Positions 34,207 to 44,056 of a stretch of DNA of 64,000 nt are shown piece by piece (positions within the stretch are counted from its first letter, which is position 1; each line of letters starts with the position of its first letter). This stretch comes from Neocallimastix lanati (nom. inval.) (lineage: Eukaryota; Neocallimastigomycota; Neocallimastigomycetes; Neocallimastigales; Neocallimastigaceae): positions 953,716-1,017,715 of the forward strand of contig JACVTC010000065.1 of assembly GCA_016946835.1 (NCBI GenBank). The letters are read 5' to 3'. The notes below the pieces were generated by a model. The model saw only the letters and a program-made list of their open reading frames with translations. It searched no databases and had not been told where the DNA came from. A program made the translations under genes and the position numbers.

Positions 34207-35527
34207 TTAAGTATCACCAGTAACTGGAATATTACGGTCTTTGAAAGCTTCACGGACCATATCACAGATCCATTTAATTTCACTTTTCTTAAGTTGTTTA
34301 ATATTCTTTAATGGATATTCAATACCTAATTCTTCCCATTTGTTTTTACCTAATTCGTGATATGGAAGGAATTCAATTCTTTCACAAGTTGGACTGTTCT
34401 TAACCAATTCAATTAAAGCTTCAATATCTTCCTTAGAATCAGTGTAACCTGGAAGAACAACGTAACGACACCACCATGGAATGTTTCTCTTTTCTAATTC
34501 CTTAAGGAACTTAAGACATCTATCTAACTTCTTAGTACGAGTAATTTGTTCGTATTTTTCTGGAATAGCATGCTTAATACATACTAAACATAAGTCAGTA
34601 TGTGGTAAAACTGAATTCCAAGCCTTAGTACAACCTTGACCAGTGGTTTCAACACAGGTATGAAGATTTAAATGCTATTTATTATAAATAAAATATGGAT
34701 AAGTAAATAAAAAATAATATTTATAATTTTTTTTTATACTTTTAAAATCATTTATTATTATCATTATTATACATAAATATAATAATTTATCTAATTAAAA
34801 TTTTTTAATTTATTTTATAATTATTTTTTTTTGATTTATTTTTATAATTTATAAATTGTTATATATATGTTATGTTTCAATATTAAATTATAAATTGAAT
34901 CCATACTAAACTTTATTAATTATTAATATACTAATTAATATATTTGTAAATGTATGTAATTTTATTACCTTCTTAACAGCATATAAGAAACAAGCTAAGA
35001 AACTAAATTGAGTTAATGGTTCACCACCAGAAACGGTGACACCACCACCACCAACAGAATTGATATAGTAGTTTTTAAGATTTCCAATCTTTTTAATAAG
35101 TTGGCCTACAGTCATTGGAGTACCAACAGTTTCATCCCAAGTATCTGGATTACTACAATATAAGCAACGAGCAGCACAACTAATTACAATTTATTATAAT
35201 AAATAGATAACAAATATTATTGATGTCATTATCTTTACTATTATTAATATTATATAGTATCATTATATGTGATTATATACATTCATCTCAATGAAATGTA
35301 TATATATTATTTATGTTATATATAATGTATAATACAAATAAAACTGATTTTCTATTATTATTTATATTTTGAGAAAAAAAAGGTTTTTTTTTTTTATAAA
35401 CTTACCCGTTTAAAAATAAAAGAAATCTGTTTCCTGGACCTTCAAGACAAGCCAAACTTTCAGTTGAGTGGACATTGCCCTTGACTTCCATATAATCCAT
35501 AGTAGTTGGATCAACGATAGGTGGCAT
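34207..35527 (-). CDS. pflA: Pyruvate formate-lyase activating enzyme (radical SAM)
   Basis: Three exons (35527-35406, 35179-34969 and 34674-34207) join in phase to 266 residues. The protein starts MPPIVDPTTMDYMEVKG. It carries the radical-SAM cysteines CAARCLYC (C42, C46, C49) that bind the 4Fe-4S cluster, followed by SNPDTWDE, and the SAM-binding VSGGEPL. Later motifs LHTCVETTGQG and FLPYHELGKNKW match bacterial PflA. By family knowledge it makes the glycyl radical on pyruvate formate-lyase, which splits pyruvate to acetyl-CoA and formate in anaerobic fungi. No mitochondrial or hydrogenosomal presequence is visible. The gene family is thought to have come from bacteria; two spliceosomal introns show it is now a resident eukaryotic gene. 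The target lyase gene is not in the window. Confidence 0.95.
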
Positions 35528-36011
35528 TTTTGTTTTTATTTAATATTCAAAAATAAAAAAAATTTAAATAAAATATAAAATATATAAAAATTTATTTATT
35601 ATTATTTATATTAAATATTATATTTATTTTTTAAAGATTATCTTATTATTATTTTTTTTTTAAAATAAAAAAAATAAAATAAAATAAAATAAAAAGAAAA
35701 AATATAATTATTTTAAGTTTTGGTATAAAGTGTTAATTATTAAAAAAAAAAAAAAATTTAAAATAAAGGTAAAATTAGCTTTATTTTATAATCATTTAAT
35801 TAATAATAAAATTATTAATAAAAAAAAAAGATTATTTTATCAATAAATATGACACTAATAAAAAAAATATTTCTAATATATATATAACCTATATATATAA
35901 TAAGATTTAATATAAAATATTTTATATAACATTATATTCTCTTCTTTTTTTTTATTTTATTATATAATACTATATATTAACATTGCCATTAACTATAAAA
36001 AGTATTTATAA

Positions 36012-36013
<2 letters not shown>

Positions 36014-36043
<30 letters not shown>

Positions 36044-36342
36044 AAATAATAAATAATAAATAATAAATAATAAATAATAAATAATAAATAATAAATAATA
36101 AATAATAAATAATAAATAATAAATAATAAATAATAAATAATAAATAGTAAATAATAAATAATAAATAATAAATAATAAATAATAAATAATTATATATATA
36201 TATAAAATAATAAATAATAAATAATAAATAATAAATAATAAATAATAAATAATAAATAATTGAATAATAAATAATAAATAAATAAATAAATAATAAATAA
36301 ATAAATAAATTAATAAATAATAAATAAATAAATATTAAATAA

Positions 36343-36373
<31 letters not shown>

Positions 36374-36375
36374 AT
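36014..36375 (+). repeat. (AAATAAT)n / (AAAT)n microsatellite
   Basis: A long AAATAAT repeat, interrupted by TATATATA near 36190-36204, passes into AAAT units near its right end. The unit is the reverse complement of the TTATTTA type at 9331. Confidence 0.93.
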
Positions 36376-36623
36376 TATTGAATAAATTGTTTGTATATAT
36401 TAAATCTTTTATTTGATTGATTATATGTAGCATTATAATGATATAATATATTTGAATATACAAATATAATGAATTAATATATTGTTTAATAGAAAAATAA
36501 TATATTTTTATCATTAAAGATTTTTTTTAGCATTTTTTACCTAATTATAATGGATGAATGTACGTAATTATTTTTTATGTAATGGAAATAGAATTAGATT
36601 CCATAGTATTTTAACTAACTAAC

Positions 36624-36624
<1 letters not shown>

Positions 36625-36710
<86 letters not shown>

Positions 36711-36712
36711 AT
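36625..36712 (+). repeat. (AAAT)n microsatellite
   Basis: About 21 nearly perfect AAAT units, preceded by ACTAACTAACT. It is the reverse complement of the TTTA tracts elsewhere in the window. Confidence 0.95.
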
Positions 36713-37581
36713 ATTAATAATTATTTTATGGTAGTTAACCAAAATTAAAGTTTCTGTATTTAAATATTTTACGATATATTGTAATTTATTACAATATATA
36801 AGTAATTATGATCAATTATTTTAGTAATAAACGTGTTCCTTTTTTTTTTTTTTATTTTTTATTTTTTAAATTTTAATAAAATTAAATAAAATTAAATAAA
36901 ATGAAATGAAATATTAATAAATAAAATAAAACGCCATCATTTTCCATCATCTTAATAAATTGAGAGCTATTTTTTTTTTTTTTTAATTTTCATTTTTTTT
37001 AATGTTTCAATGTTCAATTTTATTAAATATGTATTATTAAAAGAAATATTTGGTAATCAAAATTATATATATTTTAAAAATAATTTAACTTATTTGACAT
37101 ATTTTGACAGAATTCATTTATATGTGCCTTTTTATTTATTATAACTTATTATTATTGCTATTTTAATCTAAAATGTTAATAATTAATAATTATTAAAGCA
37201 ATTACAAAATGAAATAACTATAGATGAATAAAGCTAATTAATAATAATAATAATAATAATTAATAAAAATTATTAAAATTTCATTGTTTTTTTTTTTTTT
37301 TTTATTTTCTTTTTTATCTCCTACAAGTTTCAATTGTTTTGTATTTATCCTTAATTATTATTATTATGATTCATTTGAATATTAAAGTATAAAGAAATAT
37401 TAATTGAATAAGGTCTATTCAATATCATTTATTTATTTTTTATTTTCTTTATAAGAAATACATATGAAATATTTAATAACGGATTTAATTCCTTTTTATT
37501 TTTTGTTTTTTTTTTAATAATTTCTTTAGGAAGAGAAATATGTTTGAAATAATAAAATAACTGTTTTAATTGTCTAAATAG

Positions 37582-37622
<41 letters not shown>

Positions 37623-38046
37623 CATAATGGATAAATTTTTATTTAAAACTTTTTATGGAAATTAATCCGAATTTTATTTAATTATTTAATTATTCATTTA
37701 TATATAAAATGTTCAATCCATTTATTATAATATTAGATTCTTTAATTCTATTCTAATTTAATCTTTTTTTTTTTTTGTTTTATTTATTATTTCTATTTCT
37801 TTAATTATAAATTTAATGTATAATATAGAATAAAAAGATTAAAAAAAAAAAAAAAAAAAAAAAAAATAAACAAGGAATAGGAAATATAAACATATATATA
37901 AAAGTGAAAAAGATATAAAAATATATAATGATTATAAAAATATATAATAATAAAAACATAAAAAATATAAATTCACAATTGTGTATCATTTCCACAATTG
38001 TACATTTCGCAATGTGGCTTAAATATTTTAATTAATTGCCACATTA

Positions 38047-38362
38047 TATAATTTTTTTAACCAATAAATAAATAATTAAATAAATAATTAAATAAATAAT
38101 AAAAATCAATTTTGAAATAGTAATATTTTATTATAAAATATTTTTAAATAAATAAATAATAAATTAATAAATAATAAATAATAAATAATAAATAATAAAT
38201 AATAAATAATAAATAATAAATAATAAAAAATAAAAAATAAAAAATAAAAAATAATAAATAATAAATAATAAATAATAATAAATAATAAATAATAAATAAT
38301 AAATAATAAATAATAAATAATAATAATAAATAATAATAATAAATAATAAATAATAAATAAAT
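38047..38362 (+). repeat. (AAATAAT)n-type low-complexity block
   Basis: AAATAATA units with AAAAAT and AATAAT variants. It keeps a long frame open on the minus strand without protein-like content. Confidence 0.9.
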
Positions 38363-39253
38363 ATTTTATTTTTCTAATTAAAAAAAATTGAATAATTAAC
38401 ACTAATTTTTTATTCAGAATAAATATAAATATTTCAAATATTAAGAAATAAAAAAATATTTTCATATATATTTCATATTACTGTTATATTTATTATTAAA
38501 ATCAATATCAATATATATAGTTTTTTTATTATTAATATCAATATCAATATTATATAGTTTTGTTATTTTATTAAAATTTTAAAGATAAAATAAAACTAAA
38601 AATTGATAGAAATTAAGATAAAATATAAAAGAGTAGTAATTGTTATTTTTTATTAAAAGTTTATAAATAGGTAATTACAATGTTTTAATATACATAAATT
38701 TATGAGTATTTATAATAAAAACAAAAATGTGGCGTTTATTAAATGTGATATTTCTAATAATCACGTGATATGAATGTGGCGTTTGCGCGCCGTGCCGTGA
38801 TACTACTATATTATTTATTTACATTATTTCATTATGACCATGTGATATATTTAATTATTTCGTAATTTCTAACAGTAATAAAACATATTAATTTTTTTTT
38901 ATTTAATATTTTTTATTTATTTAACAAATTTATTTATTTATATATTTATTTTTTAAAAATATTATAAGCCACATTATGCAAAATTCACACCTCCACAAAT
39001 AAATAGAATATTCTTATAAAATATTTTATTAATTTATAAGAAAATATATAAAATGTAATACATTATACATTATAATAACATTTTTATAATATAAAAATAA
39101 TATAATAAAACATATATATATAATTATTTAAATTTATATTTATTCATCTATTAAATTAATATATACATTTTATTTAAATACCTAATTATATATTTAATTA
39201 TTGATAAGTTATTAATAAAATTTATTTTATTTAGTCATAGATAATACAATAAT

Positions 39254-39297
<44 letters not shown>

Positions 39298-39614
39298 AGT
39301 ATCCTATTGAAGTGTTATATTAATATTTATTATTATTATTGTTAAAATATAACGAAATCTATTTTGAAATATATTAAATTTTTTATTTTGAAATTCATTA
39401 AAATATCAATTCTCGTTATTTGTAATAAATTATTTTATACATGCCATATATTTTCGTTTTATTATTATCAAGCATCAAATACAATAAAAAAAAATGTAAT
39501 TTTCCAAATTGTTGTACAATATCAATTGATAAAATTAACAAACCATAATAAATAATAAATAAATTTTATATATAAACTACATACTAAAAACCAGTTTAAA
39601 CTCATTATTTCTAA

Positions 39615-39840
39615 CACTTTAAGAATCCCATTGCGTAAGCCTTGTCAGAGAGAATTACGGCTTCTAGCTCCTCTGGGATGGCAAGGAAGCCACCTATAGT
39701 GGGCTCTACTTTCCCTTGAGGATCGCGTAAAGTGCTTCTATATGGAGTTTCTTTGCTTATGGGGAGTTGCGAGCATCTACTCCGTACCGGTATGGCAGTT
39801 AAACATACACCCATATTAACATATGGGGGAGATAAAAGTC
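39615..39840. other. GC-rich structured island, possible ncRNA
   Basis: About 225 bp of balanced base composition stand out from AT-rich surroundings. The minus strand is open for 67 codons (39611-39814), but the frame shows no known motif. Several helices can be drawn on the minus strand: CCCATAT/ATATGGG at the right end, GGAGT/ACTCC, CAAGGGAA with TTCCTTG enclosing AGCCCAC/GTGGCT. This suits a structured RNA better than a protein. I tested it by eye against 5S rRNA, U snRNAs, SRP RNA and RNase P/MRP and found no convincing match. GGGAAAGT and ACAAGGCTTA only loosely recall RNase P/MRP core motifs. Identity and strand remain open. Confidence 0.4.
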
Positions 39841-40121
39841 TTCAGTCTATAAAAAAAATATGTATATATATATATATATAAACTCATAATTCTGAAGTAA
39901 TAATAAAAAAATGTGCATATGTTATTGATGGGTCATATATGTTATATAGATTTGGATTTCGTAAAATGGCTGGTAAAAATGTAATTTAACGCCACTTCAT
40001 TAAAAAACAAAAAACAAATTAATATTAGTAATAAATAATTAAAGTAAATATTTTATTATTTTTAAACATTAAAAAAATAATTTCATGAACACTATTTAGA
40101 TGATTAATAACAGGAAATAAA

Positions 40122-40152
<31 letters not shown>

Positions 40153-41199
40153 AGAACTAAATAATAATTTATTTCAGAATAAATAGATAAATAATAGATA
40201 ATTAAGTAATTTAATATTAATAAAAAATAAATTAAATATATTATTTTTTTTTAAGGATTAAAAAATAAAATGATTTTATAAATACTTTTTATAACATATA
40301 TTTAATTCTTGTTATTTTTAAATAATAAATATTTACTTTAAAAGTGTAACTTTCTTTATTATATTAACTTGTAAAAAATCTTGTTAATAGTAAACTTCTA
40401 AATAAATAATTTTCTTTTATTTCTTTTATTATTTAAAATGTAAAATAGTTTAATTCTTTTGAAAATATAAATAGATGAAATTTTTTTTTTACTCAATTAT
40501 TCTTTGTTATTAAATTTTATAATTAATATATAATATTAATTTTATTGTTAGATTAATACTTATGTTTAAATTTTATTTAATAATCATATTTAAAATTTAT
40601 TATTATTTTAAAATTAAATCATTAATAAATAAATAAAATATTTTAATGAAACAAATTTGTTTTGATAAAAATATTTAAATTTTGTGTTATTCGAATATTT
40701 TTTTTTTATTTTTATTTAGATATATATAGTCTATTATTACTACTAATGATATATTAGACTATGGTAATAGACCCTTTGTATCAATTCATGTTTTTTTTTT
40801 TTTTTTCATAGTCTTTTTTTTTTTTCTTTTTTTTATTTTATTTTATTTTATTTTGGTTAAAATATTAATTCGAATAAATTATCTTTTTTATTAATTCACT
40901 AATTATACGAATATTAAGAATATTTAGAAATTAATATTTACTACAAATAAATATGTTTTAAAATGACTTTTTTTTTTTTTTTTTTTTGGAATCAAGTTAT
41001 TTCAAGAATTAGATTAATAAGTAAATTAATTTTAAACTATTAACCCTATCATATAAAAAAAAAGTAATAATTTTCTTTATAAAATCTACTTTTTTTATTT
41101 CTTATGTTATTAAATTGTAAGAAAAAGATATATATATATAAAAAAAAAAAAAAAAAAAAAAAGAACAAATTGAAATTAAAAATGAAAAAAAGTTAAAAA
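39841..41199. other. Spacer between the structured island and the tRNA pair
   Basis: AT-rich DNA with T-runs and A-runs, including the A-run at about 41142-41162. No gene is seen. The sequence next to 41200 contains CTTTTT on the minus strand, the expected Pol III terminator of the tRNA-Cys gene. Confidence 0.5.
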
Positions 41200-41270
41200 G
41201 GGGCGTTCCGGATTTGAACCGAAGACCTATTGATCTGCAGTCAATTGCTCTACCGCTGAGCTAACACCCC
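41200..41270 (-). tRNA. tRNA-Cys (anticodon GCA)
   Basis: A full cloverleaf of 71 nt reads on the minus strand. The acceptor stem is GGGGTGT/ACGCCCC. The D-arm contains TAGCTCAGCGG (A box). The anticodon stem ATTGA/TCAAT closes the loop CTGCAGA with anticodon GCA. The T-arm contains GGTTCAAATCC (B box). There is no intron. A T5 run follows the 3' end directly and is the likely Pol III terminator. Confidence 0.96.
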
Positions 41271-41285
41271 ACCCAAATATTGAAG

Positions 41286-41367
41286 CGTCAGCTGCAGGGT
41301 TTGAACCTGCGCGGGCAGAGCCCACCAGATTTCAAGTCTGACTCCTTAACCACTCGGACAAACTGAC
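41286..41367 (-). tRNA. tRNA-Ser (anticodon UGA)
   Basis: An 82-nt class II tRNA on the minus strand. The acceptor stem is GTCAGTT/AGCTGAC with discriminator G. The A box is TGTCCGAGTGG. The anticodon stem CAGA/TCTG closes the loop CTTGAAA with anticodon TGA. The long variable arm GGGCTCTGCCC is typical of serine tRNAs. The B box is GGTTCAAACCC. No T-run follows; the tRNA-Cys gene begins only 15 nt downstream, so the two are probably transcribed together. Confidence 0.96.
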
Positions 41368-42062
41368 AACTTCTGAAATTTATTGATACGGAACAATCTA
41401 ATATTGCTTATATTATTGAATTTATTATTTTATATTTGTTTTTATTTTTTTTATATTATTTTTATTTTATATCTTTATTTTTATTTTAAATTTTTATTTG
41501 TATTTTTACTTTTACTTTATTTTTATTTTAATTTTTATTATATTATTTTTATCTTATATTTTATTTTTATTTTATATTTTTATTTTTATTTTTACTTTTA
41601 CTTTTATTTTTATTTTAATTTTTATTATTTTTATATATTATTTTATTATTTTTTATATTTTATTTTAATTAATTAAAAATTTATTTGAACCAATTAAAAA
41701 ACTTCATTAAATTCTATAAATAACTTGTAAAATCAAAAAATATTAAAAACTCTCTCTCAAATTTTATAAATTAAATTTTAGAATAAAATAAAGTAAAATA
41801 AATTGATTAAGGGTGTTTTAATTTAGTGTTAAGCTGTGTTGTGAATATAATAGTTTTAAGTTTAAATAATAATTAAGTTAGTTAAAGGGTTAAAAATAAA
41901 ATAAAAGAGAGCTTAGTTAATATTTAAAAACATTAGTTAGAATATTAATGTTGAGTTTAATTAATTTAGATAATATTCGGGAATAAATAAATAAGTTTAA
42001 TTAGAATTAATTAGAATATATTATTATTGAAAATAAATAAATGAAAAGTCCTGTACCATTTT
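41368..42062. other. Spacer between tRNA-Ser and element A
   Basis: A low-complexity TTTTATTTTTA tract (about 41420-41670) is followed by AT-rich DNA. This is upstream of the tRNA-Ser gene and is the left flank of the retrotransposon cluster. No gene is seen. The last 15 bases form the palindrome GTACCATTTTTGGTAC overlapping the start of the LTR. Confidence 0.5.
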
Positions 42063-42618
42063 TGGTACGTTACTCACTAAAATAGAATAAATTATTAAAA
42101 ATATAAGAAAATAAATAATTCTTTAGTTATTTTATTATAATAGGTATTAGGTTTAATTAGTATATAAAAATATAATATTAATAAAAATAATTTTAATTAA
42201 TAGATAACCAATAAGAATTAAGATATAGTATAAAAATAAGTGAAAGATAAAATATTGACAAAAGAGGAACTTAATAATCTAATATCTTTAAAGAATATAA
42301 TAGTTAGAATAGGAATTATAAAATATTTATTCGGGTGAATAAATATTTAGGATATTTTGGTTAATATTATTATTAAAATATAAATTTAAAGATATAATAA
42401 AGTTATAATAAAATTAAATGTACTTATTTAAAGAACAAAACTTATAAATAAAATAAAGACTTAAAAGTAACACATTATTATTTATTAAAAATTTATTATT
42501 AATTTTGTGTTATAATTTTTTTTATTTATTTCTTTTATTAGAATATATTATTTTATAGTTTTACAACTTGCTTTCCCCAAATCATATAAAAGGTACAATA
42601 TATAAAAATAACGTACCA
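42063..42618 (+). repeat. 5' LTR of element A
   Basis: The 556-bp segment starts TGGTACGTTA and ends TAACGTACCA, a perfect 10-bp terminal inverted repeat with TG..CA ends. It is followed after 4 bases by the primer-binding site. No second copy is found in the window, because the 3' end of the element is lost. Confidence 0.8.
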
Positions 42619-42622
42619 AAAT

Positions 42623-42639
42623 TGGTGGAGAATCCGGGC
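42623..42639 (+). promoter_or_regulatory. Primer-binding site of element A
   Basis: TGGTGGAGAATCCGGGC begins with TGG, the complement of a tRNA CCA end, four bases after the LTR. The matching site of element B (49167) starts with the same nine bases. The priming tRNA is not identified. Confidence 0.7.
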
Positions 42640-42925
42640 GGAAGCAAGATAAAATAATATGAAAATAATAAGAGAAATTACTTTACTTTAATTCATTCAT
42701 TTTTTATTTTATATATTTATAGTACAAAAGAGTTTATTATATTATTATAAAACAATTTTTTTTTATTTCTTCATTTATTTTTTTTACAAAACAATTATTA
42801 TATTATAAATAAATATAACTATTTTATATTACTTTTTTTTAATAAATTCTATTTATCATGACGCTGCCAAATTACAGAAATCATTACCAAATCTTATCGA
42901 CTATGGAAAAGATGTTGATGGATGG

Positions 42926-44035
42926 ATGCATGAATTCGTCAGAGTGATGGAGCTCTACGATGTTGTGGAACCAAGAAGAATTTTTGTCTGGGCCAAAGAA
43001 GCAGTCGAAGAAGACATGCATGGGGCCTTAAACTCTTTAAAAAGTAAGAATGGAAACGAAGTTAGATATCCCAGCTTCAAAGAAATCCAAGCTGCCGTTG
43101 AGGAGTACTTGCACATCACACCTAATGATAAATGTGCAGTATTAAAATCATTAAAAATTAATAATAAAGAAACTATAAAAAAATTTAATCATAGATACAA
43201 AATATTATATAAAGGCCTACCAAGAGAATATCAAAAACTAATTTCAATAAAGGACTATACTACTGCTATAAGTACACGGGTCTTTCCTTGTTCAAGAGTT
43301 ATGACAACCGAATGCGAAACTTTATCTGAAGCTTTTAAGGTAGCTGAAGTATCCGAAGAAGCTGAAAAAGAAATAATCCGTAATATTGGGCAAGATAATA
43401 ATAAAAATAGATCTAATTTAATGTTTGTGCAAAATTTGGATAGTCCTATAATGAACCACCCATTTTATCAGAATTTTTATGGAGAACCTTCTTATCAACA
43501 TAATATAAATCAAAGTACTAATAGAAATGTTTACAATAATAATTTTCGTCCACCTTTTAGAAGGAACAACCGAAACTTTAGTAATGGTTCAAGATTTATG
43601 AACCTCAATAATAATTATAATACTAACGTCAATCAAAATATGAATAATATCATGGATAACAACAACTATAATTATAATTATTTACCTAATAGAATACAAA
43701 ATAGTAATAACTCTAATTACAATTATAAAAACAATAATATTAGTAACGATAACAATACCAACAATATAGCTACCGCAGTTTCTCAAAATAGTAACGTATA
43801 TGACAATAATAACGGTATTGATGCTAATATACTTACAACTACCATAAATAGAAATCCAGGGGTTATTCCAAATAAGGAATATAATAAAAGTTTTAATAAA
43901 GACTACCAAAATAGGAAAACTACTTGTTTCCGTTGTTTCCAAAATGGGCACAAGGCTTCAAACTGCCCCTATTCGTTCAAACAATTAGCGGAAATGGAAG
44001 AAAGGGGAATGATCAACAAATCTTTAAACCACTAA
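42926..44035 (+). CDS. Gag of element A
   Basis: 369 residues from the first in-frame ATG, but the frame is open upstream to about 42851 with Gag-like sequence. The natural ATG is probably 42858, one base out of frame. The N-terminal half resembles the retrotransposon Gag domain (WMHEFVRVMELYDVVEP, then FNHRYKILYKGLPREYQ). The middle is rich in asparagine. A CCHC zinc knuckle (C334, C337, H342, C347, reading CFRCFQNGHKASNC) binds genomic RNA. The protein ends KSLNH. The last sense codons contain the slippery heptamer described separately, so pol is expected as a -1 frameshift fusion. Confidence 0.8.
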   Translation: MHEFVRVMELYDVVEPRRIFVWAKEAVEEDMHGALNSLKSKNGNEVRYPSFKEIQAAVEEYLHITPNDKCAVLKSLKINNKETIKKFNHRYKILYKGLPREYQKLISIKDYTTAISTRVFPCSRVMTTECETLSEAFKVAEVSEEAEKEIIRNIGQDNNKNRSNLMFVQNLDSPIMNHPFYQNFYGEPSYQHNINQSTNRNVYNNNFRPPFRRNNRNFSNGSRFMNLNNNYNTNVNQNMNNIMDNNNYNYNYLPNRIQNSNNSNYNYKNNNISNDNNTNNIATAVSQNSNVYDNNNGIDANILTTTINRNPGVIPNKEYNKSFNKDYQNRKTTCFRCFQNGHKASNCPYSFKQLAEMEERGMINKSLNH

Positions 44036-44056
44036 ATGGGAGAAGGATAACTTCCA
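44023..44056 (+). promoter_or_regulatory. Likely -1 ribosomal frameshift signal (element A)
   Basis: TTTAAAC sits in the gag frame as T TTA AAC, two codons before the stop. A 7-nt spacer (CACTAAA) leads to a stem TGGGAG/CTTCCA (44037-44042 with 44051-44056) closing an 8-nt loop. The -1 frame is open from here into pol. The same arrangement occurs in element B. Confidence 0.8.

Larger units (their letters stand above)
35528..39614. other. Four-kilobase gene-free region
   Basis: Upstream of the PFL-activase gene lies AT-rich DNA dominated by AAT/TAAA repeats, listed separately. I found no protein-like frame; the open frames at 37813-37995 and 38106-38465 are repeat-derived. A few spots of higher complexity around 37975-38050 and 38720-38990 carry a recurrent ATGTGGC motif and a GCGCGC patch. 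Confidence 0.55.

Noticed and set aside
39611-39814. 67-codon protein gene on the minus strand
   Set aside because: No recognisable motif; the segment forms several helices and could equally be an RNA gene.
39615-39840. RNase P or MRP RNA
   Set aside because: GGGAAAGT and ACAAGGCTTA resemble core motifs, but the expected P4 pairing is not convincing and the rest does not fit.
41383-41676. Frame of 97 codons next to tRNA-Ser
   Set aside because: Entirely TTTTATTTTTA low complexity.
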